From an uncultured Opitutaceae bacterium (GTDB lineage: Bacteria; Verrucomicrobiota; Verrucomicrobiia; Opitutales; Opitutaceae), in the NCBI GenBank assembly GCA_903929355.1, contig CAIYUN010000053.1, positions 39,174 through 103,173 of the forward strand: a stretch of 64,000 bases of DNA. Direction: 5' to 3'. Each line of letters starts with the position of its first letter. Position 1 is the stretch's first letter. Shown in pieces: positions 45,320 to 53,628 of this stretch. The notes below the pieces were generated by a model. It was not told the origin of the DNA. It ran no database searches and was given only the letters and a program-made list of their open reading frames with translations. A program made the translations under genes and the position numbers.

Positions 45320-46030
45320 TCACAGCCCGACCAACCCGCCATGACGCTTGAGCCAGCGCTCGGCTTCGCGCCAGCCGGGACACGTCTCCGCGACCCGGGC
45401 CCAGAAGCGGTCGGAGTGGTTCATCTCCCGCAGGTGCGCCAGCTCATGGTGGATGATGTAGTCGCGCACCTCGTCGGGGGTCTGCACCAGGCGCCAGTTC
45501 AACGACACGGTGCCGCGCGCCGAGCACGAGCCCCAGCGCGAGCGCTGGTTGCGCACCGTGACCTGTTTCAGGTCCGCGCCGGTGGCCGCCGCCAGCTCCC
45601 AGGCGCGCCCGGGCAACTCCCGTTTCGCCCGCCGGGCAAAGTGCGCCTCCAGCGCCCCCCGCAGATCCCCGTCCAGCGAGCGCAGGGGAAACACATCCGC
45701 GGCCAGACAGACCGCGCGGGCCTCGCCTTCGGCCGCCACACGGATTTCCGTCAGCTCCCCGCGCCAGAGCACCGTCGTGCCCGGGGTCCACACCGCGGCG
45801 GCACGCGGCCGCCGGAGCTGGCGCGCCCGGGCCCGAGCCAGCCAGTCCGCATGCGCCGCGACAAACCGCTCCGCCTCGTGCAGCGAGCCGTGCGCCGGCA
45901 CGATGGCGACGGCGGCACCGTCGCGCCGCAGGGTGAGCCGGTAGCGCCGCGCCCGCGCGCTGCGCTCATAGACAACCGTCGTCGCGAGGGCGGCCGGGCC
46001 GGGCGGTGGCGGTGAGGGCTCCAGGTTCAC
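45320..46030 (-). CDS. YgjP-type zinc metallopeptidase (DUF45)
   Basis: About 236 residues. The C-terminal half has the family block VTVRNQRSRWGSCSARGTVSLNWRL followed by YIIHHELAHLREMNHSDRFW, with HExxH plus the downstream His as zinc ligands; the N-terminal half carries VVYERSARARRYRLTL, the usual start of the domain. These proteins resemble SprT/WSS1 peptidases; substrates are unknown. No ATG precedes the domain; the GTG at 46030 is the best start, with GTG 46039 or TTG 46156 as alternatives. Confidence 0.82.
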   Translation of the reverse strand: MNLEPSPPPPGPAALATTVVYERSARARRYRLTLRRDGAAVAIVPAHGSLHEAERFVAAHADWLARARARQLRRPRAAAVWTPGTTVLWRGELTEIRVAAEGEARAVCLAADVFPLRSLDGDLRGALEAHFARRAKRELPGRAWELAAATGADLKQVTVRNQRSRWGSCSARGTVSLNWRLVQTPDEVRDYIIHHELAHLREMNHSDRFWARVAETCPGWREAERWLKRHGGLVGL

Positions 46031-46203
46031 GTTGGGCACCGGAGTTAGGATAGTTTTGGCGCCATCGCCAGCATGGAGTCGTACAGATTGTGCGCACGCG
46101 CATCTCAGCAGTTCTTGTCCCGGGATGATTGGAACCCGCTTGGTCACCGACCACAACTGCTGACATTATACTGTTTCCGGCAGCCAAATTTGGTTCAACC
46201 TAT

Positions 46204-46226
46204 AATGTCTACTATTAGTAGACATT
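46204..46226. promoter_or_regulatory. 23-bp perfect odd palindrome, possible operator
   Basis: Arms AATGTCTACTA and TAGTAGACATT around a single T. The 19-bp core begins TGT and ends ACA with TA-n-TA at the centre, the same architecture as the 32704 site. It lies between the phosphodiesterase stop and the metallopeptidase start. Confidence 0.5.
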
Positions 46227-46252
46227 GTGTGTCGCCGACCTCCGGTTTTGGG

Positions 46253-46687
46253 TCAAACCCGGACCTGGCTCCAACGCAGGGGCTGGCCGGTTACGACCTC
46301 CAGCCAGGCGTAACTGGCCGCCCCACCCCGCGGGCGGGTGAGACTGCCGGGGTTCAGCCAACGTACGCCCGCGATGACCTCATGGCGTGGCACATGGGTG
46401 TGCCCGTGCAGCACCGCATGGATGCCTTTCGGCGCGTGGGGCGGTGAAATGTGGGTGAGATAAAAACGCAGCCCGGCCCGTTCCAGCTCCAACGCGGACG
46501 GCCATGCGGGATGGTCGTCACAGTTGCCCCGCACGACATGGACCGGCCGGCCGAGCTGTTCGATCTCCCAGAGGGTCTCAGGCGCGCACACATCGCCAAG
46601 GTGCCAGATCTCGTCGGCCTCGCGCCAGTGTTCCACCAGCCCGGACGGGCAACGATCGTGCGTGTCGGCAAGGACGGCAATGCGCAT
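46253..46687 (-). CDS. YfcE/MJ0936-type metallophosphoesterase
   Basis: 144 residues from ATG 46687 (MRIAVLADTHD). Calcineurin-like motifs in order: LADTHD, IWHLGDVC, VRGNCDDH, LTHISPPH and LHGHTHVPRHE, then WLNPGSLTRPRGG. All metal ligands of the small bacterial phosphodiesterase family are present. The natural substrate is not predictable from sequence. The gene is divergent from the DUF2071 gene. Confidence 0.88.
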   Translation of the reverse strand: MRIAVLADTHDRCPSGLVEHWREADEIWHLGDVCAPETLWEIEQLGRPVHVVRGNCDDHPAWPSALELERAGLRFYLTHISPPHAPKGIHAVLHGHTHVPRHEVIAGVRWLNPGSLTRPRGGAASYAWLEVVTGQPLRWSQVRV

Positions 46688-46838
46688 GGGAGAGGTGGTG
46701 ATGGCCGGGGCAAAAGTGAAAATCAAACTCAGATTCGGAGTTTTTAACCGCTAATCTGCGCTCATTTCGGAATTTCCTGGAAAGTCGGCTTTACCCTTGT
46801 TCGGGCGGTGAAAGCCAAGTATGGCTGGGGTTGTCGCC

Positions 46839-47585
46839 ATGCGTCTTCCGGTCATCAAGGGTATCATCCGACGTCGGCTGCTCGTCAATTTCCGGGCCGA
46901 CCCGGCGGCCGTGCAACGCCTGCTGCCGGCGCCGTTTCAGCCCAAGCTGCACCGCGGATTTGCGCTCGTGGGGGTCTGCCTCATCCGACTGGAGCGCATC
47001 CGGCCCGCCGGGCTGCCGGTCTGGCTTGGGGTTTCGAGTGAAAATGCCGCCCACCGGATCGCGATTGAATGGACGGACCCCGCCGGCGCGGGGCACGAAG
47101 GCGTGTTCATCCCGCGCCGCGACTCCGGCTCGGTGCTCAACCGGCTGGTGGGCGGACGGCTGTTTCCGGGTGAGCACCATCCGGCGCGGTTTGCGGTGAC
47201 GGACGATGGCAGCCACATCGAGCTGACGATGCATTCGCACGACGGGGTGGCGGCGGTGCGGGTGGTGGGAGAGGACTCCGACGCGCTGCCGCCGACGTCA
47301 TGTTTTGGCTCGGTGGCGGAGGCGTCGGCGTTCTTCGAGGGCGGCAGCCTCGGCTTCTCGGTCACGCGCGACGGCGACCGGCTGGACGCGTTGCGGCTGG
47401 AGACACCAGAATGGCGGCTCCGCGCGCTGGCGGTGACGGAGGCCGGCTCCAGCTACTTCGCGGACGAACAGCGGTTTCCCCCGGGCACGGTGGAGTTTGA
47501 CCACGCGCTGATCATGCGCGACCTGGCGCACGCCTGGTACCCGGAGGAGGCCAGGCTGGTCGCGCCGGCAGGAGTGGTGGCGTGA
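46839..47585 (+). CDS. DUF2071 family protein
   Basis: 248 residues from the ATG at 46839 (MRLPVIKGIIRRRLLVNFRA), which is how family members begin; the frame is open from 46821. It has the acetoacetate-decarboxylase-like DUF2071 pattern: LLPAPFQPKLHRGFALVGVCLIRL near the start and PEWRLRALAVTEAGSSYF, then FDHALIMRDLAHAWYPE at the end. The role is unknown. It converges with aroE, 24 bp away. Confidence 0.8.
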   Translation: MRLPVIKGIIRRRLLVNFRADPAAVQRLLPAPFQPKLHRGFALVGVCLIRLERIRPAGLPVWLGVSSENAAHRIAIEWTDPAGAGHEGVFIPRRDSGSVLNRLVGGRLFPGEHHPARFAVTDDGSHIELTMHSHDGVAAVRVVGEDSDALPPTSCFGSVAEASAFFEGGSLGFSVTRDGDRLDALRLETPEWRLRALAVTEAGSSYFADEQRFPPGTVEFDHALIMRDLAHAWYPEEARLVAPAGVVA

Positions 47586-47609
47586 CGGTCGTTTCGGACT
47601 ACCGCACGG

Positions 47610-48521
47610 TCACTTCACCAGCGCGGCCTCGGCGGCGGCGCGCATGGTGCCGACGGGGACCGTGGCGCCGGTCCAGAGCTCGAGCGCGCGCGCACCCTGG
47701 TGGACGAGCATCGCGAGGCCGTTGGCATGCGGCACACCGAGCACGCCCGCTTCCCGCAGCAGTGGCGTGACGGGGGGGTTGTAAATCATGTCGAACACCG
47801 CAGCCGGGCGAGGCAGCCGGGCCAGCGCGACGGGGGGGGCGTCGGCGGCACGGAGGCCGGCACTGGTGGCATTGATGATGAGGGCGTGCGCGGGCAGATC
47901 GGACGGCGGATGCGCGGGATCAAACGCGTGGATCGGTATCTTCGCCGCCAGCGCCAGCGGGGTGAGCGCGACCAGCAGTGCATCGAGGTGGGTGCGGGTG
48001 CGGTTGGCGATCCAGAGCCCCGCACAACGGCGCTGGAGACATTCGACGGCGGCACCGCGCGCCGCCCCGCCCGCGCCCAGGAGGATGACGGGGGCACCGG
48101 CCAGGTCGCGGCGCAGCTCCTCGTGGATCGCCATGGCCAGACCGTGCCCGTCGGTGTTGTAGCCATGCCAGCCGGCGGCGGTGCGCAGGAGTGTGTTCAC
48201 CGCTCCAACCGGTCGCGCGGCGGGCTCGACCTCGGTCATCCGGGCGAAAGCGAGGACTTTGTGCGGCACCGTGAGGTTGAGGCCGTGAAAGTTCTTCGCG
48301 TGAAGCAGCCGGAGCGCCCGCGGCAGGTCTTCGGGTGTCACATCAAAACGGAAATAGCGCCAATGGGCAAAACGGGGGTCGCGCATGGCGAGACGGTCGA
48401 GCGCGGCCTGATGCATCGGCGGGCTGAGCGAGTGCGCCACCGGATGGCCGAGGACGGCGAGGGCGGTGCCAGGGTAGGACCACTTGGCCAAGTCGGAGAG
48501 TGTGTGAACCGCTTCGAGCAT
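47610..48521 (-). CDS. aroE: shikimate dehydrogenase
   Basis: 303 residues. AroE motifs: VLGHPVAHSLSPPMHQAAL (shikimate-binding Ser pair), FHGLNLTVPHKV with catalytic Lys, GAVNTLL and YNTDGHGL (catalytic Asp), then the NADP loop LLGAGGAARGA and ANRTRTH, and the C-terminal GLAMLVHQGARALELWTG. It reduces 3-dehydroshikimate in chorismate synthesis. The start at 48521 leaves about 20 residues before the first motif. aroC lies about 6 kb away on the same strand. Confidence 0.95.
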   Translation of the reverse strand: MLEAVHTLSDLAKWSYPGTALAVLGHPVAHSLSPPMHQAALDRLAMRDPRFAHWRYFRFDVTPEDLPRALRLLHAKNFHGLNLTVPHKVLAFARMTEVEPAARPVGAVNTLLRTAAGWHGYNTDGHGLAMAIHEELRRDLAGAPVILLGAGGAARGAAVECLQRRCAGLWIANRTRTHLDALLVALTPLALAAKIPIHAFDPAHPPSDLPAHALIINATSAGLRAADAPPVALARLPRPAAVFDMIYNPPVTPLLREAGVLGVPHANGLAMLVHQGARALELWTGATVPVGTMRAAAEAALVK

Positions 48522-48591
48522 GGGTATGAATGGATTCCGGCGCGGGGCGGGGGATTTGTCAATGGGCGGGGCGGGCGGGCTGTCCGGTCAT

Positions 48592-48672
48592 CGTTCTCAG
48601 CTGCGTTCTCGTCCTCAAAACGTGGTTTTCGAAACGGATCGAGAACGAGTGGGGGTAAGAGAACGAGAACGA
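48592..48672. repeat. GAGAACG/CGTTCTC iterated repeat
   Basis: Two CGTTCTC units (48592, 48604) followed by three GAGAACG units (about 48642-48670) that can fold back on them. It lies between aroE and the YggS-type gene; nothing else is seen there. Confidence 0.45.
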
Positions 48673-48677
48673 CGGGT

Positions 48678-49391
48678 TCAAACCTCCCGGTCGCCGAAGA
48701 GGGCGGTGCCGACGCGCACGAGGGTGCTGCCGGCGGCGATGGCGGCCTCGAGGTCGCCGCTCATGCCCATCGAGAGCTCGGACAACGGGACCTGAAACTG
48801 CACGGCCAGCCCGTCACGCAGGTCGCGGAGGTTGCCAAAAGTGCGCGCAGCGTGCGCCGCCGTCTCGGCAGGCGTGGCGCCAAGCGGAGCCATGGTCATC
48901 AGGCCCTCGACGCGGAGATGCGGCAGGGCAAGCGCGAGTTCGAGGAGACGAGGGGCGTCGGCCAGGTCGGCGCCAAACTTGGCGGGGTCGGCCCCGGCGT
49001 TGACCTGGAGGAGAACGGGGAGAACCTTCCCCAGCTCCGCGGCCGCCCGGTCGAGCTGGCGGAGAAGTTTTTCGCCATCCACGCTCTGAATCCGGTTGAA
49101 ATGCGCGGCCGCGAGCGCGGCCTTGTTGGACTGGAGGTGACCGATGAGTTCCCAGGCGAGCGCGGGCGCGGCGCAGGCGGCGCGCTTGGCGACGCCCTCC
49201 TGCACCCGGTTTTCCCCCACGGCCCGCAGGCCCGCCCGGGCGGCGGCCTCGGCGGCGGCGGGCGGGTGCCCCTTCGTCACGGCGAGCAGTTCGACCGTCG
49301 CGGGATCGCGCCCGGCGGCGCGGGCCGCGGCGGCGAGACGGGCGCGCACCGCAGCGAGGCGGACGGGGAAAGCGATGGCGGCGGGCGGCAT
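48678..49391 (-). CDS. YggS/PLPBP-family pyridoxal-phosphate homeostasis protein
   Basis: 237 residues from ATG 49391. Signature elements: ELLAVTKGHPPAA (PLP-binding Lys in the usual AVSK position), LRAVGENRVQE, WELIGHLQSNKA, then HLRVEGLMTMAP and the C-terminal SELSMGMSGDLEAAIAAGSTLVRVGTALFG (phosphate-binding, SMGMS.D...AI..G.T.VR.G). A non-enzymatic PLP-binding protein involved in vitamin B6 and amino-acid balance. It is divergent from the LysR gene, with 61 bp between the start codons. Confidence 0.92.
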   Translation of the reverse strand: MPPAAIAFPVRLAAVRARLAAAARAAGRDPATVELLAVTKGHPPAAAEAAARAGLRAVGENRVQEGVAKRAACAAPALAWELIGHLQSNKAALAAAHFNRIQSVDGEKLLRQLDRAAAELGKVLPVLLQVNAGADPAKFGADLADAPRLLELALALPHLRVEGLMTMAPLGATPAETAAHAARTFGNLRDLRDGLAVQFQVPLSELSMGMSGDLEAAIAAGSTLVRVGTALFGDREV

Positions 49392-49452
49392 GGAATTGGG
49401 TTGGCGGGACGCGGGGTGGTGATTTAGTCTCCACCCAACCATTACCCGCGCC

Positions 49453-50352
49453 ATGCAAATCGAAAACCTAAAAATCTTCGCCGACCTCGTGGAGACCAAG
49501 AGCTTCTCCAAGGCCGCCCGCCTGAACGGCATCACCCAGTCCGCCGTGAGCCAGCAGGCGCGGATGATGGAGCGGAGCTTCAAGGCGCTCCTGATCGACC
49601 GCAGCCAGAAGCAGTTTCACCTGACCCGCGAGGGCACGCGGGTCTATGAGTCGGCCAAGGAGATCCTGCACAACTACGAGACCCTGCTGAGCGGGTTGCA
49701 GGAGATGCGGAAGGTCGTGAGCGGCTCGATCCGCATCTCCACCATCTACTCCATCGGCCTGCACGAGCTTCCGGGCTACATCAAACGCTTCCTCCAGGAG
49801 TACCCGTCGGTCAATGTCCGCGTGGAATACCGCCGCTCCAACCTCGTGTATGAGGACATCCTGCACAACGCGGTGGATTTCGGCCTGGTGGCGTTTCCGG
49901 TGAAGGCGCGCCAGCTCGAGGTCATTCCCTTCCGCGATGACCGGCTGGTGCTGATCACCCACCCGAAACACCCCTTGGCAGGCCGGGGCGAAGTCGCGAT
50001 CTCGGATCTGGTGGGGCAAAAGTTCATCAGCTTCGACCCCGACATCCCGACGCGAAAGGCGGTGGACCAGATCCTCCGCGAGCACAAGCTGGAGGTCGAG
50101 CCGGTGATGGAGTTCGACAACATTGAGACGGTGAAGCGCGCGGTCGAGGTGGACCACGGCATCGCGATCGTGCCTCAGGCGACGGTGCGACACGAGGCGC
50201 GGCAGGGCACGCTGGCGGTGCTGCCCTTCAAAGGGGCCGGGCTGACCCGCCCGCTCGCGATCCTCCACCGCAAGGGCCGGGTGCTCACCCCCGCGATGAA
50301 AAAATTTGTCGAGACGCTCGGCCGGGACCTGCCCGAGGAGGCCAACGCCTGA
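49453..50352 (+). CDS. LysR-family transcriptional regulator
   Basis: 299 residues. The N-terminal winged helix-turn-helix has the family pattern (MQIENLKIFADLVETKSFSK, AARLNGITQSAVSQQ), followed by the linker helix and a periplasmic-binding-protein-like effector domain with SGSIRISTIYSIGLHELPG, VDFGLVAFP and ETVKRAVEVDHGIAIVPQ. The last block resembles the CysB/CbbR-like subgroup. The target is unknown; the divergent YggS-type gene 61 bp away is the nearest candidate. No inducer can be predicted. Confidence 0.9.
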   Translation: MQIENLKIFADLVETKSFSKAARLNGITQSAVSQQARMMERSFKALLIDRSQKQFHLTREGTRVYESAKEILHNYETLLSGLQEMRKVVSGSIRISTIYSIGLHELPGYIKRFLQEYPSVNVRVEYRRSNLVYEDILHNAVDFGLVAFPVKARQLEVIPFRDDRLVLITHPKHPLAGRGEVAISDLVGQKFISFDPDIPTRKAVDQILREHKLEVEPVMEFDNIETVKRAVEVDHGIAIVPQATVRHEARQGTLAVLPFKGAGLTRPLAILHRKGRVLTPAMKKFVETLGRDLPEEANA

Positions 50353-50393
50353 GCCGTTCAGACCTTCCGCGGAGGGCGCGGATCGACGCGGAT

Positions 50394-50419
50394 CCTCCTG
50401 CGCCAAGGCTACGGAGGAC
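50394..50419. repeat. dispersed hairpin repeat, non-coding copy
   Basis: CCTCCTGCGCCAAGGCTACG followed by GAGGAC, related to 25960-25985 and 53525-53550. Immediately upstream is a degenerate ACGCGGATC module (50372-50393). Confidence 0.5.
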
Positions 50420-50555
50420 ACGGTGAACCCGGGCAATATGATTCGTGTCCCTTCGCGGTTCAAAAACTCCGGGGCTGGCCCGGCTCGGATTAGTCTGAAG
50501 TGTGGCTCCAACTTCCGGCTTTCAACCCCGGGGAATCCGGCGCAGGCTCCGGCGC

Positions 50556-50840
50556 ATGAAGAGTGCCTACGACCTCGCCATGGAACGCCTCGCCAAATCC
50601 GACCCCGCCGCCGGTCGCGCACTCACCGGCGCGCAGAAGGCGCGGCTCGCCGAGGTGGACAAAATCTACCAGGGCAAAATCGCCGAACGGGAGATCTTCC
50701 TGCGCCAGCGGCTCAACGCGGCGCTGGCCGCCCGGGAGGCCGACGAGGTCGCCAAAATCCGCCCGCAACTGGCCGCCGAGCGGGTCCGCCTCGAGGAGGA
50801 ACGCGACGCGGAGAAGGAAAAAGTCCGCCGCGAAAAATAG
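50556..50840 (+). CDS. small charged coiled-coil protein, unknown
   Basis: 94 residues from ATG 50556. The middle and C-terminus are continuous charged helix: ALTGAQKARLAEVDKIYQGK, IAEREIFLRQRLNAALAARE, ending AERVRLEEERDAEKEKVRREK, with heptad-like spacing. No signal peptide, no membrane segment, no domain I recognise. It is convergent with the secreted-protein gene 10 bp downstream. Codon use is like its neighbours and the frame is well kept, so it is probably real. Confidence 0.6.
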   Translation: MKSAYDLAMERLAKSDPAAGRALTGAQKARLAEVDKIYQGKIAEREIFLRQRLNAALAAREADEVAKIRPQLAAERVRLEEERDAEKEKVRREK

Positions 50841-50850
50841 CGTGGGGCGC

Positions 50851-51537
50851 TCAGCGCCGGACAGGCGGATTGATCACTCCCAGCACCTCAAACGAGCCGG
50901 CGGGCGACTCCGAGGACGGCGGGCGCGGGGCCGCGGGCGTCATCGCCTGAGCAGTGGACGCCTGGCCGCCACCCGCGGCGGTGATCAACCCCGGACCGCC
51001 CTCGCTGCCCGGGCCGTTGTGCCGGAAAATGAAGCGGTTCAATTGGTCAAAAGACGTGGTCCGCTGGAGATCGGGCTGGATTTTGAGGTTGGCCGTGTTG
51101 GCATCCGTCAGGCGCTGCTGGAATTTGTCGGCCACCGCAGTGCTGCCACGAAAAGGGTTCACCCCGGGCTGGAGCCTGCCGGGTGCCGACTGGCCGTTCA
51201 GACTGCTGTCCTGGTTCGCCAGCGGGGTGGTGGAAATCGCGGCCTCCTTGGGGGTGATGATGGTCTTGGGGCGGGTCTCCGTCACATCAATGTTCGCCGC
51301 GCGGCTGCCAATCGACGCCTTGGGCTCCTCGATGACCCCGGGCAGTGTGGCGCGGCTGCCCTGCAGGGTGTCGTCGTGCTTGATCTCGACCTGGTTGACG
51401 GACTTGGTCGTTTCGGGTGACGGGTTGAGGGCGTTGACCTGCTGCGACGGGTCCACCTTGGCGGGATCCTCCGCCCGCGCGCCGGGAAGGACGCACGCGG
51501 CGGCAAGGGCCAGCAGCAGGGTTGGGGCAAGACGCAT
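50851..51537 (-). CDS. exported protein of unknown function
   Basis: 228 residues from ATG 51537. A clear Sec signal peptide (MRLAPTLLLALAAACVLPGARAE) leads into a low-hydrophobicity, Asn/Gln/Ser/Thr/Pro-rich chain without recognisable domain. Short conserved-looking pieces include NQVEIKHDDTLQGSRATLPG, DKFQQRLTDANTANLKIQPD and SFDQLNRFIFRHNG. The C-terminus is Pro/Ala-rich and ends GVINPPVRR. Probably periplasmic. The frame is open upstream but begins nowhere convincing. Confidence 0.6.
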   Translation of the reverse strand: MRLAPTLLLALAAACVLPGARAEDPAKVDPSQQVNALNPSPETTKSVNQVEIKHDDTLQGSRATLPGVIEEPKASIGSRAANIDVTETRPKTIITPKEAAISTTPLANQDSSLNGQSAPGRLQPGVNPFRGSTAVADKFQQRLTDANTANLKIQPDLQRTTSFDQLNRFIFRHNGPGSEGGPGLITAAGGGQASTAQAMTPAAPRPPSSESPAGSFEVLGVINPPVRR

Positions 51538-51791
51538 GAAGAAAATTCTGTGCAGAAGCACTCCAAGGACAAGCCAATTCCCGCACCGCATGCCGGCTTC
51601 GCCCCTCCGGCTGCAGGAGACGGAGCATGCAGGAACTCGGGAATCTGATTCTGCCGAGGTCCTTACCGGGTGCAATAGGTCACATCGTTCGGCCTGACCC
51701 GTCCGACTGACCGGGCCGAAAAGGCTCCATCCCACACCACATCCGGGCTGTTCACCACTGTGGAAACCGCCTAATAACCGTGGGCAACCGC

Positions 51792-52139
51792 ATGCACGCA
51801 TCCCCTGATCCCGCCGCTGCCGGCTTCGCCAAGATGAATCTGACGGACGCCCGGCGGCACGTTTTTCTCTGCGTCGGGCCCGATTGCTGCGCGACGGCGG
51901 ACGGTCTGGCCACTTGGGAGATGCTCAAGGCGCGGTTGCACGCACTCGGGGTGCCCGCACTGCGCACCAAAGCGGCCTGCCTGCGGGTCTGCACCGGCGG
52001 TCCGTGGCTGGTGGTCTATCCGGAAGGCATCTGGTATGGCGGGGTGACGCCGGCGCGCTGCGAGCGGATCGTGTGTGAGCACCTGGTGGAGGGCCGGCCG
52101 GTGGCGGAGTGGGTCGCGCGGGTGCATCCGCTGTTGTAA
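51792..52139 (+). CDS. thioredoxin-like [2Fe-2S] ferredoxin
   Basis: 115 residues. The cluster ligands follow the thioredoxin-like ferredoxin pattern: CVGPDCC (first Cys in FLCVG), then [19 protein letters not shown], with GIWYG and CERIVCEHL at the end as in NuoE-like/FeFe ferredoxins. Predicted cytoplasmic electron carrier; partner unknown. ATG 51792 was chosen; a later ATG at 51834 (MNLTDARRH) would also keep all ligands. The 255 bp upstream hold no gene. Confidence 0.83.
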   Translation: MHASPDPAAAGFAKMNLTDARRHVFLCVGPDCCATADGLATWEMLKARLHALGVPALRTKAACLRVCTGGPWLVVYPEGIWYGGVTPARCERIVCEHLVEGRPVAEWVARVHPLL

Positions 52140-52264
52140 GGCGAACCTAGGGGTGGGATCATTTTGGAAAAAATCCGGACGGCGCGCCCTGCCTCGATGA
52201 CGATCATTTGCCCTTGCCCTGCCGCGCCGCGCCGCCTTCGCTGGCCCCACCCCTCCACCCCCAG

Positions 52265-53491
52265 ATGAAATCCACGTCCCGTTTCTTCACGGCGAGCTGC
52301 ATCGCCCTCATCACCACCGCCATGAGCTTCGCCATCCGCGGCGGTGCCATGGGAGCCTGGGCCGCCGAGTTCCACCTCACCAACACCCAGATCGGCTGGA
52401 TTGATGGCACGGCCTTCTGGGGCTTCACCCTCGCCATGATGTTCGGCGGCCCGCTGTGCGACACGCTCGGCCTCGGCCGCATCGTCACCCTCGCGTTCTT
52501 CGGTCACCTCGTCGGCATCCTGCTCACGATTTTCGCCTGGAATTACTGGAGCCTCTACGCCGGCACGCTCATCTTTGGCATCGCCAATGGTTCGGTCGAG
52601 GCCGCCTGCAACCCGCTCATCGCCACGCTGTTTCCCGACAACAAAACGACCAAGCTGAACAACTTCCATGTCTGGTTTCCCGGCGGCATTGTGATCGGCG
52701 GCCTGACGGCCTTTGCGCTCGGCGCAGCCGGGCTCGGCTGGAAAGTCCAGTTCGCCACCATGCTGGTGCCGACGGCCGTTTATGGGGCGATGTTTTTCGG
52801 CCGGCAGTTTCCGCGCACCGAGCGCGTGCAGCAGGGGGTGTCCACGGGCGCGATGTTCGCCGCGTGCGTGCAGCCGCTGTTCCTCCTCATGGTCGCCTGC
52901 ATGTTGCTGACCGCAGCAACGGAGCTCGGGCCGGGCCAGTGGATCCCCACCATCCTGACCAACGCCGGGGTGAATGGCATCCTGGTGCTGGTGTGGATCA
53001 ACGGCCTGATGGCGGTGGGCCGCCAGTTTGCGGGGGTGTTTGTCCACAAGTTCTCCCCCAACGGGATGCTGGTGGGCAGCGCGCTCCTGAGCGCGCTCGG
53101 CCTCGTCGCGATGAGCCACGCGGGCGGCGCGATGCTCTTTGGCGCGGCGACGGTGTTCGCCCTGGGCGTGTGCTTTTTCTGGCCGACGATGCTCGGTTAT
53201 GTGAACGAGAATTTTCCGAAGACCGGCGCGCTGGGACTCGCGATCATGGGCGGCGCGGGGATGCTGAGCGTCAGCTTCGTGCTGCCGGTGATCGGCAAAT
53301 TCTACGACCAGGGCATTGGCGCCCGTCTCAACACCACGGACCCCGACCTGATCGCCAAGGCCTCCGCCAGCATCCAGGCTGCGGCCGGACTGGAGACCCT
53401 CGGCAAGGTTGCGGTGCTGCCCGCGATCCTGTTCGTGGTTTTCCTGCTGCTGCTGCTGGCGCGGCGGGCGAAGCGCCCGGCCACCGCCTGA
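52265..53491 (+). CDS. MFS transporter
   Basis: 408 residues from ATG 52265 with about twelve hydrophobic segments. The start (FFTASCIALITTAMSFAIRGGAMGAWAAEFHLTN) and loop 2-3 (GGPLCDTLGLGRIVTLAFFG, a motif-A variant) identify the major facilitator superfamily; FPGGIVIGGLTAFALG and FVLPVIGKFYDQ are later helices. The substrate cannot be predicted; sugar or nucleoside MFS groups look closest. There is no adjacent catabolic gene. The in-frame extension to 52208 is Pro-rich and unlikely. Confidence 0.85.
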   Translation: MKSTSRFFTASCIALITTAMSFAIRGGAMGAWAAEFHLTNTQIGWIDGTAFWGFTLAMMFGGPLCDTLGLGRIVTLAFFGHLVGILLTIFAWNYWSLYAGTLIFGIANGSVEAACNPLIATLFPDNKTTKLNNFHVWFPGGIVIGGLTAFALGAAGLGWKVQFATMLVPTAVYGAMFFGRQFPRTERVQQGVSTGAMFAACVQPLFLLMVACMLLTAATELGPGQWIPTILTNAGVNGILVLVWINGLMAVGRQFAGVFVHKFSPNGMLVGSALLSALGLVAMSHAGGAMLFGAATVFALGVCFFWPTMLGYVNENFPKTGALGLAIMGGAGMLSVSFVLPVIGKFYDQGIGARLNTTDPDLIAKASASIQAAAGLETLGKVAVLPAILFVVFLLLLLARRAKRPATA

Positions 53492-53524
53492 GCCGGGCTG
53501 GTTTAAAACCTGCGGCGGGGTCGC

Positions 53525-53550
53525 CCTCCGTCGCTGAAGCGAGGGAGGAC
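53525..53550. repeat. dispersed hairpin repeat, non-coding copy
   Basis: CCTCCGTCGCTGAAGCGAGG followed by GAGGAC. The surrounding bases (53506-53600, including CTTCGCCAAGGCTCCGG at 53586) extend the similarity to the copies at 25960 and 50394. Confidence 0.5.
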
Positions 53551-53628
53551 TCGAGGCCGCAGCTCCAGCCGGGAGCGGAACGGACGTCCGCCTTCGCCAA
53601 GGCTCCGGCGCGACAAGGCGGTCGCGCC

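Noticed and set aside
45200..45320. Possible coding overlap between the hydroxyproline operon and the metallopeptidase gene
   Set aside because: The DapA-like protein starts at 45200 by homology; the upstream frame up to 45383 has no family similarity.
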